Origin: Chaetoceros tenuissimus
Lineage: Eukaryota > Bacillariophyta > Thalassiosirophyceae > Chaetocerotales > Chaetocerotaceae
Assembly: GCA_021927905.1 (NCBI GenBank)
Contig: BLLK01000058.1
Span: 372,001 to 436,000, forward strand
Direction of reading: 5' to 3'
DNA: 64,000 nucleotides
Below the pieces are notes generated by a model. The model searched no databases. It worked only from the letters and a program-made list of their open reading frames with translations, and was not told the DNA's origin. The position numbers and the translations under genes were made by a program. Positions 54,471-64,000 of the stretch are shown piece after piece (within the stretch, counting starts at the first letter, position 1; every line of letters begins with the position of its first letter).

Positions 54471-56231
54471 TTATGGACCAAATGATTGTGAACCGCCTCC
54501 ATTCCTTAACTTCTCTATCAACGCCATTCTTGCTTCGTTCTCCGCAGCATGTCTCTCTTGTGCGAGCCTTTGAGATGCCTGCAGTAATCTTAATTGTTCA
54601 ATTCTCTCAAGTTCGTTTTGAATCATCATTCTATTTTGCATTTGACCTGCAGAACCGTTTTGACTAAGAATTCGAAGAGCCTCTAGCTCTTGAAGTGATG
54701 ACACGTTTGCATTTCGGAGCAAATTATCTCTTTCTCTTTGTCGTAATTCTTCCAACTTTGCGGCCAAATTATCCTGTCCACCACCAAGCTGAGATAAGTT
54801 GTGTTGACCTATGTTCATACTCTGTAAAAGCTGATTATGATGATCAGACTGTGCAAGATTATTCAATTCCAGTTGTTCCAGAAGCGGATTACGCTGACCT
54901 TGTCCGGCATGTTGTCCCACTAAACTCCCGATGTTCATGTTTTGCAAGAATGGATTCGGTTGGCTCGCACGCCGTTCCTGATGCATTCTAAGCGCATTAG
55001 CCTGAGCAGCTGATCCAAGAGATGGACTGGCAAATGGTGAATTTTGCTGGTGTTGTGTTTGTGCTTGCTGTTGCTGTGCAAATTTCATGTTAAAAGGTGT
55101 AGTCTTGGAACGAGCAGAAAATGGCCGATCTGCCATGGATGCCTGCATTTGCTGCTGGGCAAGTAAAGCTTGTGCTGCTGCCGTGTTGTCTTGTCCCATC
55201 AACGACCGACCCATGCTCGCCGCTTGTTCATTGAGTAATCTCTGTGCCATTAATTGATCCATAGACTGTTGTTGAGTTTGATTTGTCCCGTTCAACAAAG
55301 ACTGTCTAGCTAGTAGCGATGCAACTGAGCCATTATTTACATCATCACTCATCTCCATGTCAGTATCTAAATCTGGGCTCATCATCTGACTTCGTAAACT
55401 ATTCATTTTCTGCATTTGTCCCCAAGCTGCATTTGCTGCAGCAGCAGTATTTCCAAGTAAATCTTCTCTGTTTCCGCGAAGTTGTGGAGCACTTTGATGA
55501 AAAGATGTCAGGGTCATCGGTGCCGCATTTCCATATTGAGTCTTTGGTTTGCTTCTGCATTCCATATCGCTCATTAGCTCAGGTTTATCTCGATTAAATT
55601 TCTTTGAAAAAGAAATAAGTAAGTTCATCTTCAGATGGAAGGAAAGCTAGAGTCTTTATATTCAAAAAGTGAAAGCTTACCTCGTGTTTATATGCAGGGC
55701 AACCAACTCTGCTATGTGTTTGGCACTTTGAAAAACCCCATCGGTATAACTGTGGTGCAGACATTTTGTGAGGAAAAAAAACAAGAGAAGCATCTAAAAA
55801 ATACACGTCGAAAAATAGGACACTCACCTTCCTTAGAAAGCTGTCAAACTTTGCCACTTTAAAAATACTAGGAAGCACTATTCGTTCAAAAGAAGAGCTA
55901 TCAAGAAAGATGAATGACTTCCCATCCGCACTCCATGCGATAATTTCGGTATAGTCACTAGAGTTCAAAACCGCCATCAACTATTGGACAATAACAAATT
56001 TAATTCGGTCAGATGTATATGTCACGCTTTGCTTCCTACAAATGTAAAAATCGTACTTACCTTCTCAGGAAATCTATTTGAAGAAGGAGTGGAGGAACCA
56101 GCCTTAGATGAAGTATCAGCTTCGCCTGTGTCCATAGCTTCCTCCATAATAGAGGCATCATCTCCATTCTTCGAGTTCGCAGCTAGGGCCATGAGTGCTG
56201 AAGCTGCATCATCATGTGTTGACCCATTCAT
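54471..56231 (-). CDS. HSF-like transcription factor with partly altered recognition helix (copy C)
   Basis: Four exons: 56231-56061, 55980-55828, 55749-55681 and 55601-54471 (507 aa). The HSF domain starts FPEK then LMAVLNSSDYTEIIAWSADG. The recognition helix SFLRKLYRWGF keeps the Arg but has Lys and Tyr at the Gln and Asn positions. The third exon is 69 nt, as in copies A and B. The domain ends YKHEKFNRDKPELM, close to the HxKFxR end of classical HSFs. MNGSTHDDAASALMALAANS carries the shared motif. The last exon encodes a long Gln/Asn/Leu-rich tail, likely an activation region. The ATG at 56231 is the first in frame; an upstream exon is not excluded. Confidence 0.87.
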
Positions 56232-57598
56232 GTTCTTGAAAAGTGATGTGATTTTTCCCTCAGTTGGATTTGTAGAAGATGGGAAGGTGTAGAAGAAAGG
56301 TGTGTTGGTGTCAAGGGAGTAGTGGTTCAAGAGCTCTGCAGTTTTGTAGCATCGATGTAGTATGCATGTGGAAGAAAGCCAACTGCATTCCTTTTCAGGA
56401 TAATACGTGGCAGGCGAAACTTACGGGAACGTGGACGTTTCAAGATTCTAGAAGAATGACAGAAGATGTTGTCGGTTGTCGAAGGTGGGTGTCGAACATC
56501 CGATGTCCTTTTTTGGCTACGCTGACAGAAAACTGACCTATTTCCTATTTCTGTATCATATTTTGTCTATTTCTCATAGAATCATAGAACCGACATGGCA
56601 TCTATCTCAAAAATAGCTTCCTTCCACCCGCCATCGCTTGCTTCCACAATAACAATATTTCACATTACTCTCAAATGATTTTTCGATTTGATTGTGACAG
56701 TAATAGATAGTCATAAATAAAAAATATGTGTTGTTATTTTTCAATAATTATTATATGTAAGATAAGATATTCATTTTACAAAATAACATTTTTTTTTTTT
56801 GGTTCCTTTTTTCCAAGGAACAGAGTGTCCAAATGGAAAGAAGAATGAAAGAAGTGACAATCTTGTCCTTCCCATCAAAAAATAGAAGGTAGGTCATGTT
56901 GAAAATATTAAATTAGAAATTGGTTCTAATGGAGGAAGTGTTTCGACAACGGAACTTCCCTGGGGGGTTGTATAGGCTATGGATAGGAATAGATGTGAGA
57001 TTCAAGTAGTAGGTTAGAATAGATTACCGGTAATCTGTCTTCTGTTCTAATTTTTTACTATTTTTATAGTGTACATACTTACTGTACTTGGAAAATGAGA
57101 GAAGTTGAAAGAGGGGCTGCTGACGCGTCCGTCAACTCGACAAAATAGGAGGAAGTACGTACAAGGAAGAATTGAAAAAAATTGAAAAGGGAGGGAAGGA
57201 GAAGAACAGTAGGAAGTTGAAGTACGTCATAGGTAGTAGGTTACTGTCGGAAGCAATCAGTCACGCCAAAAAAATAAAAGAATCATCAACAAAACAAACA
57301 TACCAACCGTCAAGAAGCACGCGTATGTACGGTATTGTAGTAATGTAGTAATGAAAAGTAAATCTTTAATCTTTGTACTTTGCTGGTTTTGGACTGGTAT
57401 GAAACAGGGGAGTAGCATCATCACTGTTGTTATACCTATGATAAAGCAAGGCTAGATTGCTTGATTTGTATATAATCGCACTCTTGTAACAAAAAGCTGT
57501 GTACCTTTGAATGCAGAAGAGGCAATAATAGGAGGTGACAAAAAGGCATTGGATTATTTGACTTGGGGAACTTAAAAATTGTACATCACAACGTGAAA
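56232..57598. other. long divergent intergenic region
   Basis: About 1.37 kb between the HSF copy C start and the start used for the mu-homology protein. It is AT-rich, with an A/T-rich stretch near 56700-56800. A possible first exon of the downstream gene (57351-57396, joined to 57546) would restore the frame but has a weak acceptor, so it is not called. No other gene is seen. Confidence 0.4.
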
Positions 57599-59971
57599 AT
57601 GCAATGTGGCCCAATGCCAACCGCTCAATTTGCATCGATATCTCTTTTGATGGATGATTCAGAAATAGATATTGATTCTCTTGTGCAGCTGACAACTGTT
57701 TTCTCACCTTTATCGGAGATTACACCTATGGCTGTAAAAAATGCACTTGGTGAACTACATTGTAAAATACAAAAAGATATCTCGTTTGAAGATAAAAGTA
57801 GAATTAATGATGAATTAAATGCTAACGGAACGACTTCGTCTGTACGGGCCAAACATGACCAGCTCCAAGGTGAGATACACAAAGACTTGGGAGATCAACA
57901 GTCTGTAGATGAAAAGAGTGCTTTCGAAAGATTGTGTGAGAGGGAGACCTATGAATATGAAAAGAGACTTAAAGAAAAGAAGAAGAGCAACTTTGCAACA
58001 TTTCGAACGAGTGAAGGCTTGGATATAGAATATACATTGATCACAGAACCCACATTGACCGAACGAATCATATCCACATTTCAAGTAGGGCCTGTGTCTT
58101 TACCTTATCATTGTCTTGTCTTTTCATGTGGAGTTTCCGGTTCGTCGATGTCAAAGATTTTATCACTTGATATGCCAGGATTCAGGAAAAGGATGAATCA
58201 ATTTGTTCAATTACTTTCGCGAAGTGAACTCTGTACGGATAGAAATGTGCAAGCTACACAAAAGGAAGACATTGAAATACGGCTTTTGTCTGTATTAATG
58301 AATGACGAATTCTTGATTGGTAATGAAGAATTTGATAATGATGGAATAGATGATATAATAAATGCAGATTGGAATGAAAAATCAAGCAAAAAGCTGGGTA
58401 AGCCAAAACTTTTCCCCAAAAAGTTGCTGAAGCGTAGAAAAAGGAAGCAAGTGGATGAAGTTGATGAAGTATCTAAAGCTATAACTTCCACAGCTCTCAT
58501 TTCATCATCAGCGACATCTTCCGAAATCGGTAGAATCATATCTGATCAAATGCAAGTTTTGGCCATTTCAAAAGCTAGTATGGAATTTGAAGGATACAAA
58601 CATGGTTGGAGATCAAATACATCATCGAAAACTGATCGTTCATCTGGGATAATGAAATCACCAACAAGAGTTAGCAGGAAACTCGGAAGAGATTTAATCG
58701 GATTTGATTATGTCCCGAAGCAGGCAAATAGTGAAGAATCAAGTGCGTTTGACAATGCAAGTGTTTCAGGGGGCATGAGTTATGTAAGTGACATGACAAG
58801 TGTAACAGGCAGTACTGTTGTTACAGAGTCAAGTTCTTCAAGTTCCATTCCTACATTGTCAGGTTCGAGTCGAGATTCTGTTTCAATCAAGAGGTATTCC
58901 AGGAAAAATAAACTCATCCCCCCAAAGTACGGTTCACTGCCATCGCCATCTAAGAAAAATACTTTACAAAATGGATTTGATCCGTTTGATTCCAATCAGA
59001 ACCAGCAAGTTTTTAACGATTCAATTCCAAAAATGCCAAACTATTCTTCACCAAATGGAAAGAGTAATAAGAAGAGGGGAGAAAGTTCAACTTATACTCC
59101 GCCGAGGTCGCCATATATACCTGGATCTAGAAAGATTTTTACAACAATGGCTCTTAATGAAGATTTAGTGTGTACGTACAAAGGTTCCAGAATGACATCA
59201 TGTATTGTGCAAGGAATTGTTCAAATACTTATGAACTCGGACTCGACTGCTTTTGTTCCATTTGCTGTGAGAGTCTTTGATGATGATGATCATATTAGTT
59301 CCATAGAAGCAAACAAACAATTTCTAAATGATGTGTCGAAAGAGAAAGAACCTGGTGAAGAAGATTGGGAGCATAAATACATTGTCACATTGCCGAAAGC
59401 GGATAACTACTATCCAATATTGAGATATGACTGCGGGGACAAACTAATCCCAGTTCCATTGGTACGTATCCAACTCAATGTACGTCTTTTTATTCAACTT
59501 CAACATATTTCTAAAACTATCATCATTTATTTACAGAGGGTTCAATCAAAAGTGAGGACAAATGGTGTTGTTTGCAGGGTAGCATTGCAAATAAGTTCTA
59601 ATCCTTCCAATGAAAAGCCTTTGACTGAACTGACTATTACACTCAGCGTTCCTGAGTCTGTCATTGGGGAATCAGTGATAACACAACCCGAAGGCGGAAT
59701 CTGGATTGCTAAGAAGCGCCATGTAGTCTGGTGCGTGAAGGAACTTGGCAGTGGTGAAAAGTTCGTTTTACAGGCTCAATTCCAACTTAAGAAGGGAACA
59801 TTAGAAAATGGTGACAGTCCCGCATTTTCTACAATGTTACAATGTCAATCAATGTCGGCGCAACTAAGTAATGTCTCTTTAGACTGTTGTGACGCAAAGG
59901 GATTTCCGGGAGAAGTGAATGTCAAAATAGCGCGAAGATTTCGGATCTCGCAGCGTGAGCTTGAGGGATAA
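57599..59971 (+). CDS. mu-homology-domain protein (muniscin/adaptor-like)
   Basis: Two exons: 57599-59461 and 59537-59971 (765 aa). The 75-nt intron is a multiple of three and has no stop, so an unspliced message would stay in frame. The last 245 residues resemble the mu-homology domain of muniscins (FCHO/Syp1) and AP mu subunits: EDLVCTYKGSRMTSCIV, a beta-rich segment, NPSNEKPLTELTITL and GGIWIAKKRHVVWCVKELGSGE. Such domains sort cargo and assemble with endocytic coats. The centre is Ser/Pro/Asn-rich and disordered, with a basic KRRKRK patch. The N-terminal 120 residues are not recognised. No F-BAR domain is present. An upstream exon may exist. Confidence 0.65.
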   Translation: MQCGPMPTAQFASISLLMDDSEIDIDSLVQLTTVFSPLSEITPMAVKNALGELHCKIQKDISFEDKSRINDELNANGTTSSVRAKHDQLQGEIHKDLGDQQSVDEKSAFERLCERETYEYEKRLKEKKKSNFATFRTSEGLDIEYTLITEPTLTERIISTFQVGPVSLPYHCLVFSCGVSGSSMSKILSLDMPGFRKRMNQFVQLLSRSELCTDRNVQATQKEDIEIRLLSVLMNDEFLIGNEEFDNDGIDDIINADWNEKSSKKLGKPKLFPKKLLKRRKRKQVDEVDEVSKAITSTALISSSATSSEIGRIISDQMQVLAISKASMEFEGYKHGWRSNTSSKTDRSSGIMKSPTRVSRKLGRDLIGFDYVPKQANSEESSAFDNASVSGGMSYVSDMTSVTGSTVVTESSSSSSIPTLSGSSRDSVSIKRYSRKNKLIPPKYGSLPSPSKKNTLQNGFDPFDSNQNQQVFNDSIPKMPNYSSPNGKSNKKRGESSTYTPPRSPYIPGSRKIFTTMALNEDLVCTYKGSRMTSCIVQGIVQILMNSDSTAFVPFAVRVFDDDDHISSIEANKQFLNDVSKEKEPGEEDWEHKYIVTLPKADNYYPILRYDCGDKLIPVPLVRIQLNVRLFIQLQHISKTIIIYLQRVQSKVRTNGVVCRVALQISSNPSNEKPLTELTITLSVPESVIGESVITQPEGGIWIAKKRHVVWCVKELGSGEKFVLQAQFQLKKGTLENGDSPAFSTMLQCQSMSAQLSNVSLDCCDAKGFPGEVNVKIARRFRISQRELEG

Positions 59972-60550
59972 ATGAAAGTTCAATTGATATAATAGCATGT
60001 TTTATACTAATTGGCTAAATTCAAATATTTTTTCAATTCAGAGCACTTTTAAAAATTATTATAGAAATCTCTGAAATTTATTTTTAGTTCAATCTCTACA
60101 CTTTTCTTTTGGCGATGGATGGTGTACATTTTTTATAATTAACCAATGCGATGTCACAATTCAGTTTTGTTAGTCCCATCTCCCTATCCTCTTCTTCTCT
60201 TCTTCTTCTTTGTTTCGCTCAGTTCCTAGCCAAATATGTACTGAAACCCATGACGTCATCATTTGAGGGGTTCGTGCCACCTGTCAGGTTGGTGTTGAGT
60301 CATTGAACACATCTTTTCCTTCTTCCTGCAGTTTTCTAGCGTTTCAGCTCAAGTTGAAAGTTTCGTCTGCGTCGAAGACCCATCAATCCAAATGATACAC
60401 ATCATCTCCATCTGGCCATCTGAGTAAGCGAATTAGAATTTTCGGGAAGAGACTGCATATAAATACATATAACTTTTTCTGTAGATCTCAACTCTCTACA
60501 AATTATTAAAAGAAGAGGTCTCATACATATAGCAATAAAGAAATAAAATC
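59972..60550. other. intergenic region upstream of the PDZ-PPR gene
   Basis: A 579-bp stretch with the 3' UTR of the mu-homology gene and the PDZ-PPR promoter. Apart from the CRE-like site listed separately, nothing is recognised. Confidence 0.4.
60251..60258. promoter_or_regulatory. palindromic CRE site TGACGTCA
   Basis: A perfect cAMP-response-element palindrome lies 293 bp upstream of the PDZ-PPR start. In diatoms TGACGT elements are known to mediate CO2/cAMP control of some plastid carbon genes; whether this copy works is inference. Confidence 0.45.
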
Positions 60551-63500
60551 ATGACAAACTACAAGAGGGCACTATCGATATTCCTTGCTCTTCACTCAGC
60601 AAATGCATTTCAACCAATATTACCTTCTCAACGACAGACCACACGAAGAGCTGCGTCCATCTCGACTCTTTTCAATGAAGAACCCAGCAATAGCAACAAG
60701 TCGCCAATGGCTAGTATAGGTGAATCGGTTCGTACAGTAAAGGTTGCGTACATAGATGCAGTTGATGCAGAAAAGGACGAGTTTGAACAACAACAACTCG
60801 AAACAAAAGCGAATCGTAAGAAACGGGTTGTATTAGCCTTAGCAGATGATATCAACGAACAGTTAACATTTGAATATGGTGTGGAGATACCCATTGTCAC
60901 TACGAAATCTGTTGGAATTTCACTGCGAGAAGTCAATTCTCAAGGTGAGCTGAATGAAATTGCTTTGGAATTGGATTCTCTGAGATATGTTTCTGTTGAA
61001 GAAGAGGAGATGCAAAAGACTAAAGGAATGATAATGACGATTGGTGAAGAAGGTGATGAAGGGACTGTACAGATTCTTGACGAGGACAAGTTTCAACTTC
61101 TGGATAAGAGTAGCTTGATGAATTCAAGTAGTGGTACTGGAATAGTTGTCAGTAGTGTTGTTAGAGGAGGTATTGCGTGGGAGCTTGGTGTGAGAGCTGG
61201 CGATTTCTTAGTTGCGACTTCTGCCACAATTGGAGATGTAAGTAAAAACTGTTCTTGTCATCCTCTTTCTTGTAAAGTTTATCTCATTTCATACTGCTTT
61301 TTCAATTCAGAAAATGTGGCCTAAGAGCACTGTAGAGGGTGTCAGATCTGCCATTTCATCCAGAAAAGTAATGTCCAAAACTATGAAGTTTAATTTCCAA
61401 CGAGTGAATGAAGTAGCAGGAGAATGTGAATCGGAACTGGTGCAGGAGTTTGAATTGTCTCTGTCAAGACCAATGGGTATTCATATTGAAGGTAAGTTTT
61501 GAAGTGTATTATTTAAATTTTTGGATCTTAATCATAATTGACATGCTTTTGAAAATGATGATTGTGTAGACACAAAAGATGGATATGTCAGAATATCAGG
61601 ATTTACAGAAGATGTACCAGAATACGTATCCAGTAACCTTAAAGTTGGAGATAGAATCACAGCGGTTGACTCTTCGCTGGGAAATCAGCTTTGGCCTGTC
61701 TCAAATGTCGAAGGAGTAGTTTCAGCTGTTACAACACGATTACCTGGGCAGCCAGTTAGAATTAGGTTTGAGCGTATAGTAGAAGAGGGAGCAGACTTAT
61801 CGGAAATTGCATCTATTCAAGATACAAAGGAGGTTAAAAATGCAAAGAAGTCGTTGACAAATGGACTTCTCTCTTCTTACTCTCGATTCGCAAAGGAAGT
61901 TAACGCAGAGGAAGTAGATGGTTTGCTCTCTCGTTGCTGTAGTATTTTGAATAGGTATATCACTGTTCACGATGAAAATTCAGTACGCAGTGCTGATGTT
62001 TTGGCAATCGTAGCTGAAAGAGTATTGGAATCTTTGGCTGATGTGTCTGCAAAATTGGATGCAAAGACTCTTTCACTGGTTATGAATGCATTCATTACGT
62101 GTGGTCAGCCTGAAAGAGCATTAGAGGCTTTTGAAGCCGCAGTAGGATTGAAAGCAGATGGATCGGCTGGAAAACCACAATCAAAAATCATTGGAAAGAA
62201 GGCAAAAAATAGAATTACTTCTTCCTTGAATGGACTTAATTTGTACACTGCTACTGATGTTATTCGTGCGCATGCAGCACTTGGTAACAGCCCAAATGCA
62301 AGAAGAGTCTTAGCAGCGATGGAAGGATCTTATGCTACTATTGATAGCTTACAATCGCACTATTGGGGTGATGATTTGAAACCTGATACAAAGTGTTTCA
62401 ATACTGTTCTTGCTGCTATTGCAAACGCAGAAGAAATAATCATAGCAGAAGAGATGTTTGAAAACATGGCTTCTTCTTCATTGAAAAAGAATCTAGTAAC
62501 ATACAACACCATGATAAGCGCATACGCTAGATGTGGACGACGCGAAGACGCCTTTGCTATGTTCAAAACTATGAAAAAAGCTGGACTGAAACCAGACAAA
62601 GTGACTGTTACTTCGCTGATAAAGGCTGTAATAAACGATGGTGACTTTGATACTGCAAGAAATTTGTTGAAAGATATGAAGAAGGCAAAGATCAAAGCAG
62701 ATGTTGTGACTTATAATACAGTAATTCGTGCCCTATGTGAGTCATCTAGATGGTTCGAAGCAAAGGAGCTGGTGGCAGAAATGGAGGCCAGCGGTGTTAA
62801 TCCTGATAGCAAAACTTACGGACTTTTGATGAATGGATTATTGAAACTGAAAAAGCCTGGACCGTGCCTAACTCTTTTTGAGTCGGCATGTGCAGACCAG
62901 AGAACAGCAGCGTTGATGGAAAACGTGCAACTGTATACAACAGCTATAACAGCTGCTGCTTCACTTGGGGATTCTGAGCGTGCATTTGAACTTATTTCAA
63001 GGATGAATTTCGCTGGTGTGAAACCAAATATGAAGACATTGACTGCTTTGATGAGCGCTTGTGTTTCAGATAACAAATTTACAAACGCGTTAGATGTTTA
63101 CAAAAAGATGAGTACTCCTGATGGCCATGCAAACACACTTGCATTGAAAGCATATTGTGGACTACGAGACTACTCATCAGCATTTGACTTACTAGTTGGA
63201 AAAGAATCACAATTTACGGGCAAGCAAAGCATAATATCTTACAACTACATCATTGGAAGTGCCCTAAATCAGAAAGACTTCGACACGGCTACGGTTGCAA
63301 TGGTACGTATTTGAATCCTGGTAAAATCCTTTACACTTTTTCTATGACCAAACTAAAAGCAATTTCCCAATTTACCTTCAGACAACTTTACTGCAAAAAG
63401 GTTTTATTCCTTCCAAGAAAACCTATGACATAATATTCAACACGCTTGGTTTATTTCAAAAGAATTCAGTAGCTAAAGACTCGACTGCTGAAAAAGATAA

Positions 63501-63918
63501 CTCTACGTTTAAATTCCTTCTGAAAGTTCTCGATCTTCTTGAGAGTAGAAAATTAAATCTGACTGGTCATCTTTATGCCGGTATTCTTGCTGAAGCAGGT
63601 AGATTAGGTGGTATGGAGAAAAAAATAGCCTCTTACATAGTTGAAGCTAAATCAGATGACACAATAAGAAGAGTCCATGTAGATGACTCAGAAACATTGG
63701 GATCTCAAAGACTACAATCGTCATGGTCGGATCTATTGGAAAATTATGCAGAAGTGAAACATATGCTAGATAATATAGATTTACCTCGTGTGAGAGTCCA
63801 AATTAATGAGCGTGAAATTAGGCAAGTTCTTTTTGCTGAGAGAGGAGTAACATACAATAAACGCCAGACAAAAGGAAAGAATCGTCGTCAGTCGTCGCGA
63901 CAAAAGACTTTGAGGTAA
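60551..63918 (+). CDS. plastid-targeted tandem-PDZ / PPR fusion protein
   Basis: Four exons: 60551-61237, 61311-61491, 61570-63302 and 63382-63918 (1045 aa). A signal peptide and NAFQP motif indicate plastid import. Two PDZ-like folds follow: the first includes GIVVSSVVRGGIAWELGVRAGD, the second LSLSRPMGIHIE then LKVGDRITAVD. From about residue 560 there are roughly nine pentatricopeptide repeats, for example LVTYNTMISAYARCGRRED and VVTYNTVIRALCESSRWFE, each about 35 residues. PPR proteins bind single-stranded RNA in organelles; PDZ domains bind peptide tails. Lys-rich linkers separate the parts. The last 25 residues are very basic. The fusion is unusual. A role in plastid RNA metabolism is likely; the PDZ partner is unknown. 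Confidence 0.88.
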
Positions 63919-64000
63919 TGATAAAAAGGAAATGTAGAAAGCTAATAATAATGAATCAATTTTCAACGACTGGAGACTGATAAATGTGACCATAATCTTC

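Noticed and set aside
56279-56536. 85-codon plus-strand frame opposite HSF copy C
   Set aside because: It overlaps the HSF 5' region, is Trp/Cys-rich in a random way and has no known motif.
57351-57545. Possible extra first exon for the mu-homology gene (57351-57396 plus a 149-nt intron)
   Set aside because: Frame and donor fit but the acceptor lacks a pyrimidine tract, and the encoded peptide resembles nothing in the family.

Overview
This 64-kb window looks like nuclear DNA of a diatom (a photosynthetic stramenopile). It is AT-rich and compact, with genes on both strands and short GT-AG introns of about 50-250 nt. Several proteins open with a signal peptide followed by a Phe-centred cleavage motif of the heterokont plastid-import type (such as DAFAP, QAFTTP, KAFTAP, NAFQP). 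It also has a UGA-encoded selenocysteine glutathione peroxidase, a seven-helix receptor and several heat-shock-factor genes, all familiar in diatoms. The species is not identified. I found about 24 protein genes, one tRNA-Ile and no transposon, virus-derived element or CRISPR array.

Layout. 0.3-5.4 kb: a secreted ShK-type cysteine-rich protein, a secreted purple acid phosphatase and a cathepsin X/Z-like protease, all exported or lysosomal. 5.5-12.4 kb: a GT90/CAP10-type glycosyltransferase, a 7TM receptor and an unusual Fic-RING fusion. 12.6 kb: tRNA-Ile(AAT). 13.0-22.8 kb: a complete six-exon TOR kinase. 23.0-33.4 kb: valyl-tRNA synthetase, a plastid-targeted protein of unknown function, a canonical heat-shock factor, a histidine phosphatase and an RsmB/NSUN-type RNA m5C methyltransferase. 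33.8-42.6 kb: an A/B-type cyclin with E2F-like promoter sites, divergent from a very long TRF4-like nucleotidyltransferase. 43-48.2 kb: the selenocysteine GPx with a candidate SECIS, a plastid type II NADH dehydrogenase, and an acidic protein with a calycin-like domain. 48.3-56.2 kb: three heat-shock-factor genes on the minus strand with a small two-exon gene between two of them; an Hsp70-like ATPase with a membrane anchor is embedded in this cluster on the plus strand. 57.6-63.9 kb: a mu-homology-domain protein and a plastid-targeted PDZ-PDZ-PPR fusion.

Themes. Growth control and translation (TOR, ValRS, tRNA-Ile, RNA methyltransferase, cyclin), stress and redox (four HSFs, Hsp70-like protein, Sec-GPx, NDH-2) and plastid biology dominate. 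There is no operon-like system. The most unusual items are the Fic-RING fusion, the HSF set that shares a short N-terminal motif and a conserved exon junction while its DNA-recognition helix drifts, the PDZ-PPR fusion, the substrate-domain-less membrane Hsp70, and a perfect 20-bp hairpin inside the TRF4-like coding sequence. Splice sites were chosen by eye; for every multi-exon gene the spliced length is a multiple of three.
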